A DNA stretch of 58,118 nucleotides from Eutrophocola sp964629325. GTDB lineage: Bacteria; Pseudomonadota; Gammaproteobacteria; Pseudomonadales; Pseudohongiellaceae. Under the pieces are notes generated by a model. The model was not told where the DNA came from and ran no database searches. It saw nothing but the letters and a program-made list of their open reading frames with translations. The translations under genes were made by a program, and so were the position numbers. How positions within the stretch are numbered: the first letter of the stretch is position 1; the number at the start of each line of letters is the position of its first letter. Positions 48,887 through 58,066 of this stretch are shown here, piece after piece. The stretch lies in the NCBI GenBank assembly GCA_964629325.1, contig CAZVSC010000013.1:1-58118 (forward strand). Direction: 5' to 3'.

Positions 48887-50185
48887 TTATAACCGGGCAA
48901 ACGCCTTCTCGGCGGCATCCAGCGTTACCTGCAATTCCTCGTCACCGTGGGCCGCCGATACGAAGCCAGCCTCGAATGCGGAAGGAGCCAGGTAGATGCC
49001 GGACTCCAGCATGAGGTGGAAATACTTCCTGAAACGGTCCACGTCGCAGGACATGACCTGGGCAAAGGAGGTTACCTGTTCTTCATCACTGAAGAAACAC
49101 CCGAACATGCCCCCCACCTGGTTGGTGGTAAACGGGATGCCTGCAGCGAGTGCCCGTTCCCGGAGACCCTTGAGTAGGAATTCGGTCTTTACGCTCAGGG
49201 ATGCGAAGAAATCCGGTTTGCTGATTTCTTTCAGGGTTGCCAGGCCAGCGGTCACCGCCAGTGGATTACCTGACAGCGTGCCGGCCTGGTAAACCGGGCC
49301 GGTCGGTGCAAGCAGGTCCATGATGTCCTGTCTGCCGCCGAAGGCGCCGACCGGCAGGCCGCCGCCGATGACCTTGCCCAGGGTTGTCAGGTCGGGCTTT
49401 ACGCCATACACGGATTGGGCGCCGCCCAGTGCCGTTCTGAATCCTGTCATGACTTCGTCGAAGATAAGCACCACGCCATGTTCATCGCAGAGTTTGCGCA
49501 GTCCCTCCAGGTAACCGGGTACCGGTGGTACACAATTCATGTTGCCGGCGACCGGTTCGATGATGACGCAGGCGATTTCATTGCCTGACCGCTTAAACAG
49601 CTGGCTGACACTGTCGAGATTGTTGTAAGGCAGAACGAAGGTTTCCATCGAAGTGGATTCCGGTACGCCAAGTGAGTCAGGTGAGCCCAGGGTGAGAGCG
49701 CCGGAGCCGGCCTTGACCAGCAGGGCGTCCACATGGCCGTGGTAGCAGCCTTCGAATTTCAGGATCTTGCTGCGCCCGGTAAAGCCGCGGGCCAGTCGGA
49801 TGGCGCTCATGGTTGCCTCGGTGCCGGAATTGACCAGGCGTACAGAGTCGATGGACGGCACCAGTCTGGTAATCAATTCCGCCAGTTCACCTTCCCGGGC
49901 GGTTGGTGCGCCAAAGGTCAGGCCCTTTTCGAGCTGCTCCTTCAGAGCCTTGATGACGGCTGGATGACAATGCCCAAGGATGAGCGGGCCCCAGGAGCCG
50001 ATATAGTCGATGTACCGGTTGTCGTCCTCGTCCACCAGCCAGGCGCCTTCACCTGATTTGAAGAACACGGGTGTGCCGCCGACACCCTTGAATGCCCGCA
50101 CGGGAGAGTTCACCCCGCCCGGGATGAATTGCCTGGCATTGTCGAACAGGGCGGCGGAATGGGAATGATCCAGTTCTTGAGACAT
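48887..50185 (-). CDS. hemL: Glutamate-1-semialdehyde 2,1-aminomutase HemL
   Basis: A 432-residue PLP enzyme making 5-aminolevulinate, the C5-pathway precursor of heme. Motifs are IPGGVNSPVRAFKGVGGTPVFF, VNSGTEATMSAIRLARGFTGR, YHGHVDALLVKAGSG and LIFDEVMTGFR. The Schiff-base lysine is Lys271 (TLGKVIGGGLPVGAFGG). GGAACCG precedes the ATG. It lies 13 bases downstream of hemJ, so two heme-pathway steps are co-transcribed. Confidence 0.98.
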   Translation of the reverse strand: MSQELDHSHSAALFDNARQFIPGGVNSPVRAFKGVGGTPVFFKSGEGAWLVDEDDNRYIDYIGSWGPLILGHCHPAVIKALKEQLEKGLTFGAPTAREGELAELITRLVPSIDSVRLVNSGTEATMSAIRLARGFTGRSKILKFEGCYHGHVDALLVKAGSGALTLGSPDSLGVPESTSMETFVLPYNNLDSVSQLFKRSGNEIACVIIEPVAGNMNCVPPVPGYLEGLRKLCDEHGVVLIFDEVMTGFRTALGGAQSVYGVKPDLTTLGKVIGGGLPVGAFGGRQDIMDLLAPTGPVYQAGTLSGNPLAVTAGLATLKEISKPDFFASLSVKTEFLLKGLRERALAAGIPFTTNQVGGMFGCFFSDEEQVTSFAQVMSCDVDRFRKYFHLMLESGIYLAPSAFEAGFVSAAHGDEELQVTLDAAEKAFARL

Positions 50186-50198
50186 GGCGGTTCCGGAT

Positions 50199-50621
50199 TT
50201 AAAAGGGTTTGACGACGACGAGGATGACCACGGCTATGAGGACGACGGTGGGCACTTCGTTGAACCAGCGAAAATAGACGTGGTTCCTGGTATTTCTGTC
50301 ATCCCGAAAATTCTTCAGGTGCTGCCAGCACATAACATGGAACACCAGCAGCACGCCTATGAGCAGGAGCTTGGCATGCATCCAGCCTGCAGTCATGTAA
50401 TAGGCCGGGTTGTAGCCGATAAGAATGCCGCCGAATACCACGGTCAGGACCGCGGATGGGGTCATGATGCCCCGGTAGAGTTTCCGCTCCATGATCTTGA
50501 AGCGCTCATTGCTGATTTCATCCTCGCTCATGGCATGGTAGACAAACAGGCGCGGCAGGTAGAACAGGGCCGCGAACCAGCAGACGACTGAGATGATATG
50601 AAGGGCCTTGAACCAGAGCAT
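50199..50621 (-). CDS. hemJ: Protoporphyrinogen IX oxidase HemJ
   Basis: A 140-residue membrane protein with four hydrophobic segments and the HemJ/UPF0093 signature: LWFKALHIISVVCWFAALFYLPRLFVYHA, a charged loop with KIMERKLYRGIMTPSA, then WMHAKLLLIGVLLVFHVMCW and RWFNEVPTVVLIAVVILVVV. The conserved histidine in LHIISVV and the lysine in HAKLLL are the ones thought to matter in the family. It oxidises protoporphyrinogen to protoporphyrin. It is upstream of hemL and divergent from argC. Confidence 0.93.
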   Translation of the reverse strand: MLWFKALHIISVVCWFAALFYLPRLFVYHAMSEDEISNERFKIMERKLYRGIMTPSAVLTVVFGGILIGYNPAYYMTAGWMHAKLLLIGVLLVFHVMCWQHLKNFRDDRNTRNHVYFRWFNEVPTVVLIAVVILVVVKPF

Positions 50622-50793
50622 GTAATGGGTATTTGGGGTCTAAAGCTGAGAAAACTGCCGAATGATAACATCATAGGTGGTCAGCCAAAAACGGGAATGC
50701 CCTTTATCTTTTGCGGCCTGGCCACTATCATACGCGGCCCCGAAATACAGGTGTCAGGGTTCTTCCGACACCGGTGAACGAAGGAGATCTCCA

Positions 50794-51825
50794 GTGATCA
50801 AAGCAGGCATCGTAGGCGCAACCGGCTATACCGGGCAGGAGTTATTGCGTCTCCTGGTGAAACACCCGCAAGTCACTTTGCAGGCCGTGACCTCTCGCGG
50901 CGAGGCCGGCACGGCCGTGGCCCGGTACTTTCCAAACCTGCGCGGAAGCCTGGACCTGGCCTTTGTCGAGCCCGGACTGGACTCGCTCGGAGACTGCGAC
51001 GTGGTTTTCTTCGCCACGCCGAACGGCACCGCCATGACGCAGGTACCGGCGCTGATCGATGCCGGCGTCAGGGTCGTGGACCTCTCCGCCGACTTCCGGA
51101 TCAGGGACATAAAGGTCTGGTCGAAATGGTATGGCATGGAGCATGCCTGCCCGGACGTTGTTGCAGAAGCCGTTTATGGCTTGCCAGAGATGTACCGGAA
51201 AGAAACGCGTTCCGCACGGGTGGTCGCCAATCCGGGGTGTTACCCAACAGCCGTGCAACTGGGCTTCCTGCCCCTGGTAAAAAATGGCCTGGTGGACAAC
51301 TCAAGGCTGATTGCTGACTGTAAATCGGGTGTCAGCGGCGCCGGGCGCAGTGCCAGTATCGGCAACCTGCTCTGTGAAGCCAGCGAGAGCATGAAGGCTT
51401 ACAAGATCAACGGGCATCGTCACCTGCCGGAAATCCGCCAGGGACTGAGTGCTGCATGCGCCGGTAATATCGGCCTCACTTTCATGCCGCACCTGACGCC
51501 GATGATCAGGGGGATCCAGGCCAGCCTGTACGCTACACTGCTGGATACCGATATCGATCTGCAGGCGCTCTTCGAGGACTTTTACCGGGATGAGCCCTTC
51601 GTGGACGTACTGGATGCCGGCATGAGCCCGGATACACGTAATGTACGTGGCACCAACAATCTTCACCTGGCGGTTTGCAGGCCCCAGGGCGGCGATATCG
51701 TGGTGGTGCTGGCTGCGGAGGACAACCTTGTGAAGGGGGCCGCAGGACAGGCAGTGCAAAACATGAATATAATGTTTGGCGTTAAAGAAACTGCCGGGCT
51801 GGATATCGTGGCGGCGCTGCCCTGA
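50794..51825 (+). CDS. argC: N-acetyl-gamma-glutamyl-phosphate reductase ArgC
   Basis: A 343-residue enzyme of arginine synthesis. The GTG at 50794 has AAGGAGAT seven bases upstream and gives MIKAGIVGATGYTGQELLRLL, the Rossmann nucleotide site. The catalytic cysteine is Cys149 in VANPGCYPTA; KSGVSGAGR and HRHLPEI are also conserved. A frame from 50677 crosses the promoter region and is not used. The next gene starts about 100 bases on. Confidence 0.98.
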   Translation: MIKAGIVGATGYTGQELLRLLVKHPQVTLQAVTSRGEAGTAVARYFPNLRGSLDLAFVEPGLDSLGDCDVVFFATPNGTAMTQVPALIDAGVRVVDLSADFRIRDIKVWSKWYGMEHACPDVVAEAVYGLPEMYRKETRSARVVANPGCYPTAVQLGFLPLVKNGLVDNSRLIADCKSGVSGAGRSASIGNLLCEASESMKAYKINGHRHLPEIRQGLSAACAGNIGLTFMPHLTPMIRGIQASLYATLLDTDIDLQALFEDFYRDEPFVDVLDAGMSPDTRNVRGTNNLHLAVCRPQGGDIVVVLAAEDNLVKGAAGQAVQNMNIMFGVKETAGLDIVAALP

Positions 51826-51929
51826 AGTAATCCATCCCATAAACAACGTACGCCCAGGAAAGCCCGTCGGGTGAAGCTGTCGAGACCGGGAATTCCTCAA
51901 ATGCCAATAACCCTGACAGGAAATTGCCG

Positions 51930-52673
51930 TTGAGCAGAACACCCACAGTCAAAGGCAGCAAGCAGCTCAAGATGATCGTCGTGCCTTACCAGCCATGGCG
52001 AAGGGCGCTGACTCGTCTCGGCTTCCTGCTGGTACTGGTGGCAGCGGGTGCAGGTTTTTACCTGTATGGTTACAGTGAGGGTGTGTTCGTCAATGGCGAT
52101 GCACGTGCCGAGCGCGACCGGCTCATGTTGCAGGTGAATGACATGCAGCTGCAGGTACAGGTCCTGCAGCAGGACCTGATCAACAGTCGACAGGCCGGCA
52201 CGGTCGACCGGCAAGCCCTGGAAGAAGTCCAGGGAACCATCATCAACCTGCGCGAGACCATAGCCCAGCTGCAGGAGGATGTGCTCTTCTACAAGCAGAT
52301 CATGTCCCCCGAAAACACCGAGACCGGCCTGATGATCGGTCAGCTCGATCTGGAAAGCACCGATGAAGCCGGACGCTTCCGTTACCGGCTTGAATTGAGG
52401 CAGATGGGCAACAACGACAATATCGTCAGTGGCTACACTAATGTGAACATCCTGGGTGTGCAGGACAGGCAGGAAATATCCATGCCTTTACGCAGCCTGG
52501 CCACGGAAGAGGACCAGCTCGATATCAAACTGCAGTTCCGCTATTTCCAGAATATCCAGGGTGAACTGATATTGCCGTCAGGATTCGAACCCCTGGGCGT
52601 CCAGATACTGGCAGTGGACGAAGGCAACAACGGCAAGACGGTCCAGAAGAGCTTTGCATGGGTGGCAGAATAA
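51930..52673 (+). CDS. DUF6776-type membrane-anchored coiled-coil protein
   Basis: A 247-residue protein if it starts at TTG 51930 (AGGAA seven bases upstream; another TTG at 51924 is too close). A basic cytoplasmic N-terminus is followed by one membrane helix (LGFLLVLVAAGAGFYLYGYSEGVF). A coiled coil follows (about 55-120; RDRLMLQVNDMQLQVQVLQQDLINS, LRETIAQLQEDVLFYKQIM), then a beta-rich periplasmic domain. It resembles the DUF6776 proteins that precede bactofilin in Pseudomonadales. It may link the cytoplasmic bactofilin scaffold to the periplasm (inference). Confidence 0.8.
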   Translation: MSRTPTVKGSKQLKMIVVPYQPWRRALTRLGFLLVLVAAGAGFYLYGYSEGVFVNGDARAERDRLMLQVNDMQLQVQVLQQDLINSRQAGTVDRQALEEVQGTIINLRETIAQLQEDVLFYKQIMSPENTETGLMIGQLDLESTDEAGRFRYRLELRQMGNNDNIVSGYTNVNILGVQDRQEISMPLRSLATEEDQLDIKLQFRYFQNIQGELILPSGFEPLGVQILAVDEGNNGKTVQKSFAWVAE

Positions 52674-52691
52674 ACGCGTTACGGAGTTGAT

Positions 52692-53141
52692 GTGAAAAAA
52701 CCCTTCAGTACAGAAAACATTACTACCCTGGTCTCCAAGGCAACGGAGATCACGGGCGATTTGCATTTCAGCGGGGTGCTGGAAGTAGAAGGAAAGATTC
52801 GCGGCAATATCTATGCTGATGATGATTCCTCCGCGGAAGTCCGGATCCGTGAAAGCGGCCTGGTGCAGGGCGAAATCAAGGTGCCGGTTGTCATCATAAA
52901 CGGGCTCGTGGAAGGTGATGTTCATTCCACCCAGCATCTGGAACTGGCTGCCAAGGCCAGGGTGGTCGGCAATGTGTATTACCACCTCATCGAAATGGTG
53001 ATGGGCTCAGAGGTTAACGGCAGCCTGTGCCATCGCTCCTCGGCCGAGTTGAAGCCGCGTCAGATCGGTGTCGCGAAAGCCGCTGCCACGGACAAACCCT
53101 CGGAGGCAGAAATAGTCGATAAGGGCTACGTGAATTCCTGA
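52692..53141 (+). CDS. Bactofilin (polymer-forming cytoskeletal protein)
   Basis: A 149-residue protein with a central right-handed beta-helix of short repeats (ATEITGDLHFSGVLEVEGKIRGNIYAD, RESGLVQGEIKVPVVIINGLVEGDVHSTQHLELAAKARVVGNVYYHLIEM) and short disordered ends, the bactofilin/DUF583 pattern. Bactofilins self-assemble without nucleotide at the membrane and often position cell-wall enzymes. The GTG start has ACGGAG upstream. It follows the coiled-coil gene by 18 bases. An M23 peptidase gene lies nearby on the other strand. Confidence 0.92.
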   Translation: MKKPFSTENITTLVSKATEITGDLHFSGVLEVEGKIRGNIYADDDSSAEVRIRESGLVQGEIKVPVVIINGLVEGDVHSTQHLELAAKARVVGNVYYHLIEMVMGSEVNGSLCHRSSAELKPRQIGVAKAAATDKPSEAEIVDKGYVNS

Positions 53142-53157
53142 TGCACCCGCCTAATAC

Positions 53158-53186
53158 TTGACTGTTTTGCTCAGGTACTAGATAAT
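53158..53186 (+). promoter_or_regulatory. Sigma-70-type promoter for erpA
   Basis: TTGACT, a 17-base spacer, then GATAAT, 32 bases before the erpA ATG. Confidence 0.7.
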
Positions 53187-53217
53187 TCCCGCTCCTTATC
53201 CTGATCGGAAACCACCC

Positions 53218-53595
53218 ATGACAGCTGCTGAACACGTCAATGATTCTGTTGTCGGCACCCACGATGCGGTCGCTATAACGCTGACTGACAAAGCAGCCAA
53301 CAAAATCAATACGCTGATCACCGAAGAAGGCAATCCTGGCCTGAAGTTGCGTGTGTTCGTGACAGGTGGCGGCTGTTCGGGTTTCCAGTACGGCTTCTCG
53401 TTTGACGAAGCGGTCAACGATGACGATACACAAATCCGGCACAATGGTGCCGTGTTGCTGGTTGATCCGCTTAGCTACCAGTATCTGGTGGGCTCGAAAG
53501 TGGATTACATCGAGGGGCTGGAAGGCTCGCGCTTCATTGTCGAAAACCCGCTTGCCACAACCACTTGCGGTTGCGGCATGTCCTTTTCAATCTGA
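53218..53595 (+). CDS. erpA: Iron-sulfur cluster insertion protein ErpA
   Basis: A 125-residue A-type carrier. The three cluster cysteines are in GGGCSGFQYGF and TTTCGCGMSFSI at the C-terminus. It delivers Fe-S clusters to target enzymes. It has its own promoter, and its 3' end overlaps the convergent anmK 3' end by nine bases. Confidence 0.98.
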   Translation: MTAAEHVNDSVVGTHDAVAITLTDKAANKINTLITEEGNPGLKLRVFVTGGGCSGFQYGFSFDEAVNDDDTQIRHNGAVLLVDPLSYQYLVGSKVDYIEGLEGSRFIVENPLATTTCGCGMSFSI

Positions 53596-54723
53596 TTGAT
53601 TCCAGTTGCGGCGCTTGCCGGCGTAATAAACACCCCCGGCGATAACCGGGTGTGAAGAGCCCGTGATGGCCGTGAAATCGACGGGCGTCTGGTAGAGGGC
53701 AAGGTGTGCCAGCCAGGCGAAGGCGACCGCCTCGACACTGTCCTCGAGTACGCCCAGGGCAGAACTGCGCATGACCTTGAACCCTGGCAGGGCCTTGGCC
53801 AGCGAGGCCATCATGAAGCTGTTATTGGCCCCTCCACCGCAAACGATGACCTCCCCGGCAGGAATGATGCCGGTGATGGCGCGGCTGATGGATGCTACGG
53901 TCAGTGCCAGCAGGGTTGCCTGTACGTCCGCTTCCGGCAGCGAACCGCCGACTTTCTCCAGTCGTTTTTCCAGCCAGGGCAGGTTGAATAATTCACGTCC
54001 GGTGCTTTTAGGCGGAGCCTTGCGAAAGTATGGCTCATCGAGAAGGATTTCCAGCAGTTCATTGTTCACCGTGCCGGATTTTGCCCAGTGGCCGTCACGG
54101 TCGTAGGGGTGACCCTGGTGTTCCTGTATCCAGGTGTCCACAAGGACGTTGCCCGGACCTGTATCGAAACCGGAAATATTGCCGGTCTTGCGCAGAAGGG
54201 TGATGTTGGCCATGCCGCCGATGTTGAGCACGAAGCGATCGGTTTCCGCACTCGAGAAAATTTCACGGTGAAAGGCCGGTACGATGGGTGCGCCCTGGCC
54301 GCCGGCGGCCATGTCCCGGCGACGGAAGTCGGCAACAGTCGTGATGCCGGTCAGTTCCGCCAGGGTGTTCGGATCGCCGATCTGCAGCGTGAACGGGGAA
54401 TTGCCGTGCGGCTTGTGGCGTATGGTCTGCCCGTGACTGCCGATGGCAGCGATCTGCGTGGGCTTAAGCCGGTTGTTTTCTAGAATATGTTCCACGGCCT
54501 GTGCCATCGCGCGGGCAAACTCCACATCCGCTTCGCCCAGCAGGGGAATCTGTCCCGGGTGATCCTCGCACAGGTTAAGCAGTTTTTGCCGCAGGTCTTC
54601 AGGAATGGGCAGATTGATGAAGTCGATCTGCTCGGGACGGCGGTCACTGAAGTCCACCAGCGCACAATCGATCCCGTCCATGCTGGTGCCGGAAATGAGA
54701 CCGATATAGATGGAGGAGGCCAT
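53587..54723 (-). CDS. anmK: Anhydro-N-acetylmuramic acid kinase AnmK
   Basis: A 378-residue ASKHA-fold kinase that converts recycled anhydro-MurNAc to MurNAc-6-P. Motifs are IGLISGTSMDGIDCALVDF (phosphate loop), GSHGQTIRHKP, FRRRDMAAGGQGAPIVPAFH, LNIGGMANITLL, GFDTGPGNVLVD and ICGGGANNSFMM-like VCGGGANNSF. It is eight bases downstream of the M23 peptidase gene, linking murein cutting and recycling. Confidence 0.97.
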   Translation of the reverse strand: MASSIYIGLISGTSMDGIDCALVDFSDRRPEQIDFINLPIPEDLRQKLLNLCEDHPGQIPLLGEADVEFARAMAQAVEHILENNRLKPTQIAAIGSHGQTIRHKPHGNSPFTLQIGDPNTLAELTGITTVADFRRRDMAAGGQGAPIVPAFHREIFSSAETDRFVLNIGGMANITLLRKTGNISGFDTGPGNVLVDTWIQEHQGHPYDRDGHWAKSGTVNNELLEILLDEPYFRKAPPKSTGRELFNLPWLEKRLEKVGGSLPEADVQATLLALTVASISRAITGIIPAGEVIVCGGGANNSFMMASLAKALPGFKVMRSSALGVLEDSVEAVAFAWLAHLALYQTPVDFTAITGSSHPVIAGGVYYAGKRRNWNQSD

Positions 54724-54731
54724 CGCTACCG

Positions 54732-56180
54732 TTACTGTTCGGGTCTGACAGTATGCATGGCAATATTCCGTGTATTGCTTACGTGGACTTCCAGCTGGGA
54801 CAGCAGGATCTGGGATTGCTCCCGGAAACGCTGTTTTTCACTTTCCGGAACTGACTCGGCCTTGGGCAGCTTATCATGGATGGTGCGAGAATTACGGTGT
54901 ACACCGTCCATCAGGAATTCATAGTGCAGGTGCGGTCCTGTGGCAGCCCCGGTGGACCCCACGTAACCAATGACCTGGCCCTGTTTCACGCGGGCACCTA
55001 CCTTGACACCCCTGGCGTAGTCGTTGAGATGAGCATACTTGGTCTCGAAACGGTTGCCGTGCTGTATCACGACCAGCTTGCCGAAGGAGCTGTTGCGAGA
55101 AGCCCAGGTGATCCTGCCGTCGCCGGCAGCGATCACCGGTGTGCCGCGTGGTGCCGCATAGTCCGTGCCCTTGTGCGCGCGAATGGTATTGAGGATGGGA
55201 TGCTTGCGGCTCAGGCTGAAACCGGAACTGATGCGGGTGAAATCCACGGGATTGCGCAGGAAAGCCTTGCGCATGCTCTCACCGTCCGGATTGTAGAAAT
55301 TCGGGTCACCGGCCATGTTGATGTACCTGACGGCAGTGTGTGTTTCACCCTGGTTGGTGAACTGTGCTGCCAGTATGGCGCCGGTGCCGATGAATTCGCC
55401 ATCCAGGTATTTCTCTTCGTAGAGCAGGTTGAAGGAGTCGCCCTGGCGTGTATCCAGCATGAAGTCGATGACGCCGCCGAATATACCGGCCAGTTCCATG
55501 GTGATAGAAGCGGAGATACCGCCTTTTTGGGCAGCCAGGAACAGGGAATCCTCAATCGTGGCTTCGCGGTAGACCTGGCGAATTTCCGGATCGCGCACGA
55601 TCTCACGTGTCACGTAGCCTTTTTCAGCGCGGGAAAATTCGATGCGCTCGAGTTTGTTCTTGCTGATGATGAGACTTTCCAGGTCTTGGTCGTCGTCCAG
55701 ATAGAATTCCAGGATATAGCCGGGATAAAGGTTGCCCAGCAGAGGTGATTGCGGTTCGCTGCGACTGACCCGGTAGACATCCTGGGCGGAAAGTCCGGCC
55801 CGACCGAAGATCAGGCTGAGGTTGTCGCCGGATTTGACCTCGGTGATGTAGTCAGGACTGGGGATGGTTTCTGGTGTGGCAACGGGAACAGTGCGGGGTT
55901 CTTCGGAGGTGCCAGCGGGTGCCGGCTCAGCCTGCACTTCAGGCAGCAGCTGCCCGGAGGCCTGTCCAGGGCTGCCAGTTGCCCCAGGAGTGCCGGAAAG
56001 CGCGGTCAGGACGGGTTGGACAGGGTGTTGGTCAACGTGGCGTGAAATCAGGATCCTACCTTCGTAGTCGTTATCGTGGGAGACGATGACGAGCACCGCA
56101 GCCAGTGCAATGAGCAACCAGCGGTGGTGACGGGGCAAAAATTCGGCCAGACGGCGTTTTATAGAATCAAGGGTATCCAT
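54732..56180 (-). CDS. LysM/M23-family murein endopeptidase (MepM-like)
   Basis: A 482-residue envelope protein. A basic N-terminus and a signal-anchor (WLLIALAAVLVIVS) come first, then a Pro/Ala-rich linker and a LysM-like segment (TEVKSGDNLSLIFGRAGLSAQDVYRVS). The OapA-type middle domain follows. The C-terminal M23 domain has the zinc and catalytic residues in HKGTDYAAPRGTPV, KYAHLNDYARGVKVG and GPHLHYEF. It cuts peptidoglycan cross-links. The start at 56180 was chosen because TATAAG ends six bases before it; there is no Shine-Dalgarno, so it may be leaderless. It is co-directional with anmK and divergent from tyrS. Confidence 0.93.
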   Translation of the reverse strand: MDTLDSIKRRLAEFLPRHHRWLLIALAAVLVIVSHDNDYEGRILISRHVDQHPVQPVLTALSGTPGATGSPGQASGQLLPEVQAEPAPAGTSEEPRTVPVATPETIPSPDYITEVKSGDNLSLIFGRAGLSAQDVYRVSRSEPQSPLLGNLYPGYILEFYLDDDQDLESLIISKNKLERIEFSRAEKGYVTREIVRDPEIRQVYREATIEDSLFLAAQKGGISASITMELAGIFGGVIDFMLDTRQGDSFNLLYEEKYLDGEFIGTGAILAAQFTNQGETHTAVRYINMAGDPNFYNPDGESMRKAFLRNPVDFTRISSGFSLSRKHPILNTIRAHKGTDYAAPRGTPVIAAGDGRITWASRNSSFGKLVVIQHGNRFETKYAHLNDYARGVKVGARVKQGQVIGYVGSTGAATGPHLHYEFLMDGVHRNSRTIHDKLPKAESVPESEKQRFREQSQILLSQLEVHVSNTRNIAMHTVRPEQ

Positions 56181-56436
56181 AAGATTCTTATAGTATCTTA
56201 TATAAAAGTTGCCGTAATTCGCTGGATTATAACAGGATTTTGGAATTATCAAATGCTTTGGCAGCCGCTATTGTAGGGTCCGGATTGCCTGTAATTCCAG
56301 TTTTTTCTGAGCATCCCCGAGATTGACCACGTACCTGCTGACAAGGTTCCCCAAGCCTGGGCGCCATCGCCTAGAATTATGGGAGTGGTTCTAGTAAAGT
56401 TGCGCCTCTTTTTGACCAACCGGACCCCGATTTACC

Positions 56437-57711
56437 GTGACAGACCAGCGCCTTATCGAAGATCTGAACCAACGCGGCCTGCTCCAGCAGGCTTCAGCAG
56501 AGGAAGAACTGGTCGAGCACCTGGGGACAGCCAGCAGAACGGTCTACTGTGGCTTCGATCCGACGGCAGACAGTCTGCACATTGGCTCCCTGGTTCCCTT
56601 GCTGGCCCTGAAACGATTCCAGCTCGCCGGGCATCGGCCGATAGCCCTGGCCGGCGGAGCCACCGGCATGATCGGGGACCCAAGTTTCAAGACCAAGGAG
56701 CGCAAACTCAATTCCCTGGAAGTCACGGCTGAATGGACGGCCAAGATCAAGGACCAGTTGTCACGCTTCATCGACTTTGATTGTGGCGAGACATCGGCCA
56801 TCGTCGTCAACAACCTGGACTGGACGGCAGATAAGGGAGTACTCACTTTCCTGCGGGATATCGGCAAGCATTTCTCGGTCAATGCCATGATCCAGAAGGA
56901 AAGCGTAAAACAGCGGATCGAACGGGAAGGGGAAGGTATTTCCTATACCGAATTCAGCTATATGATCCTGCAGGCCTATGATTTCGCCATGTTGAACCAG
57001 ATGTACGATTGCACCCTGCAGATCGGTGGTTCGGACCAGTGGGGCAATATCACGGCCGGTATCGACCTGACCCGCCGGCTGAACCAGCAGCAGGTCTACG
57101 GCCTGACGCTGCCCCTGGTGACCAAGGCGGACGGCGGCAAGTTCGGCAAGACCGAGGAAGGCACCATCTGGCTTGATCCGGCGCGAACCTCTGTCTATGC
57201 CTTTTATCAGTTCTGGATCAATACAGCCGATGCGGATGTATACAAGTTCCTGAAGTATTTCACCTTCCTGCCTGTGGCGGAGATCGATGCTATAGAAGAA
57301 GCAGACAAGGCGGCCCAGGGCCGGCCCGCGGCCCAGTCCATCCTGGCGCGGGAAGTAACCCGCCTGGTGCACGGCGAGGAGGGTCTTGCTGCAGCGCAAC
57401 GTATCTCCGAAGCACTGTTCAGCGGGGATATCAGCACCCTGACCGAAGACGATTTCGGCCAGCTCAAGCAGGATGGCATGCCGGCCTCAGCCCTGGCCGG
57501 CCATTCACTGGTCGAGGCCCTGGTCCAGACCGGTCTGGCCACCTCCAACAAAATGGCCCGGGAATTCATTTCCAACGGGGCGGTTTCAGTCAATGGCGGG
57601 AAGGTCTCCGACCCGGCAGCGGAGCTGTTCTGGGAGGATGCTTTTTACGGACGGTATTTCCTCCTGAAAAGGGGTAAAAAACTGTTCCATTTGGGCTACA
57701 GACAAGAGTAG
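56437..57711 (+). CDS. tyrS: Tyrosyl-tRNA synthetase TyrS
   Basis: A 424-residue class I synthetase. The GTG start gives MTDQRLIEDLNQRGLL with no clear ribosome site. The HIGH motif reads HIGS (48-51), and the KMSKS-type loop reads KFGKT, as in the E. coli-type enzyme. IGGSDQWGNITAGIDLTRRL is the conserved tyrosine/ATP site, and an S4-like RNA-binding domain is at the C-terminus (SNKMAREFISNGAVSVNGGKV). It lies directly upstream of the rRNA operon, as in Pseudomonas. Confidence 0.98.
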   Translation: MTDQRLIEDLNQRGLLQQASAEEELVEHLGTASRTVYCGFDPTADSLHIGSLVPLLALKRFQLAGHRPIALAGGATGMIGDPSFKTKERKLNSLEVTAEWTAKIKDQLSRFIDFDCGETSAIVVNNLDWTADKGVLTFLRDIGKHFSVNAMIQKESVKQRIEREGEGISYTEFSYMILQAYDFAMLNQMYDCTLQIGGSDQWGNITAGIDLTRRLNQQQVYGLTLPLVTKADGGKFGKTEEGTIWLDPARTSVYAFYQFWINTADADVYKFLKYFTFLPVAEIDAIEEADKAAQGRPAAQSILAREVTRLVHGEEGLAAAQRISEALFSGDISTLTEDDFGQLKQDGMPASALAGHSLVEALVQTGLATSNKMAREFISNGAVSVNGGKVSDPAAELFWEDAFYGRYFLLKRGKKLFHLGYRQE

Positions 57712-57732
57712 AATGCGCGTCCCCGCACAGGG

Positions 57733-57765
57733 GGCTGAATCGCCCGGAATACGGGCAATTCGGCC
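57733..57765 (+). other. Long hairpin after tyrS
   Basis: A 14-bp stem with one mismatch, loop GAATA, 22 bases past the tyrS stop. No T tract follows (ACCAAAAAAA), so it is not a standard intrinsic terminator. It could insulate tyrS from the rrn promoter or protect the tyrS 3' end. Confidence 0.6.
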
Positions 57766-57769
57766 ACCA

Positions 57770-57831
57770 AAAAAAGTTGAATATTTTTTAAAAAAACCTT
57801 GTGCAGACCCGCGCAATCAGTATAATGCGCA
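57770..57831 (+). promoter_or_regulatory. rRNA operon P1-type promoter with UP element
   Basis: An A/T-rich tract at about 57770-57797 (UP-like) precedes TTGTGC (57799-57804), a 16-base spacer and a perfect TATAAT (57821-57826). A GC-rich discriminator GCGC follows, typical of stringently controlled rRNA promoters. The leader to 16S is about 235 nt. Confidence 0.88.
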
Positions 57832-57849
57832 CTCCCTGTTTCTGGGGAA

Positions 57850-57860
57850 GCTCTTTAACA
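57850..57860 (+). promoter_or_regulatory. rrn boxA antitermination site
   Basis: GCTCTTTAACA matches the boxA core TGCTCTTTAACA bound by NusB/S10, about 20 bases after the P1 start. The remaining leader (57861-58066) holds no gene and includes sequences for 16S 5' processing. Confidence 0.85.
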
Positions 57861-58066
57861 ACGAAATCAAGTAATAGAAGTGGGTGTTTGCTTGGTTGTT
57901 TTGTATCAGAAAATACAACTCAACGAGTAAACAACTGCGTTAATTCAAACCCTGGAAATTGTCTACACACGGCAATTTTCAGAAGCAGTAGTTTTTAGCG
58001 TTGAGCCAAAAGTTTTAAGTGCGGCGTCTGGAAGTTTGTAGTCGGATTCTGCACTTTGAAATACTT

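Noticed and set aside
57733..57765. Hairpin after tyrS as an intrinsic terminator
   Set aside because: The stem is strong, but no T tract follows on either strand in the right place. It is kept only as a hairpin.
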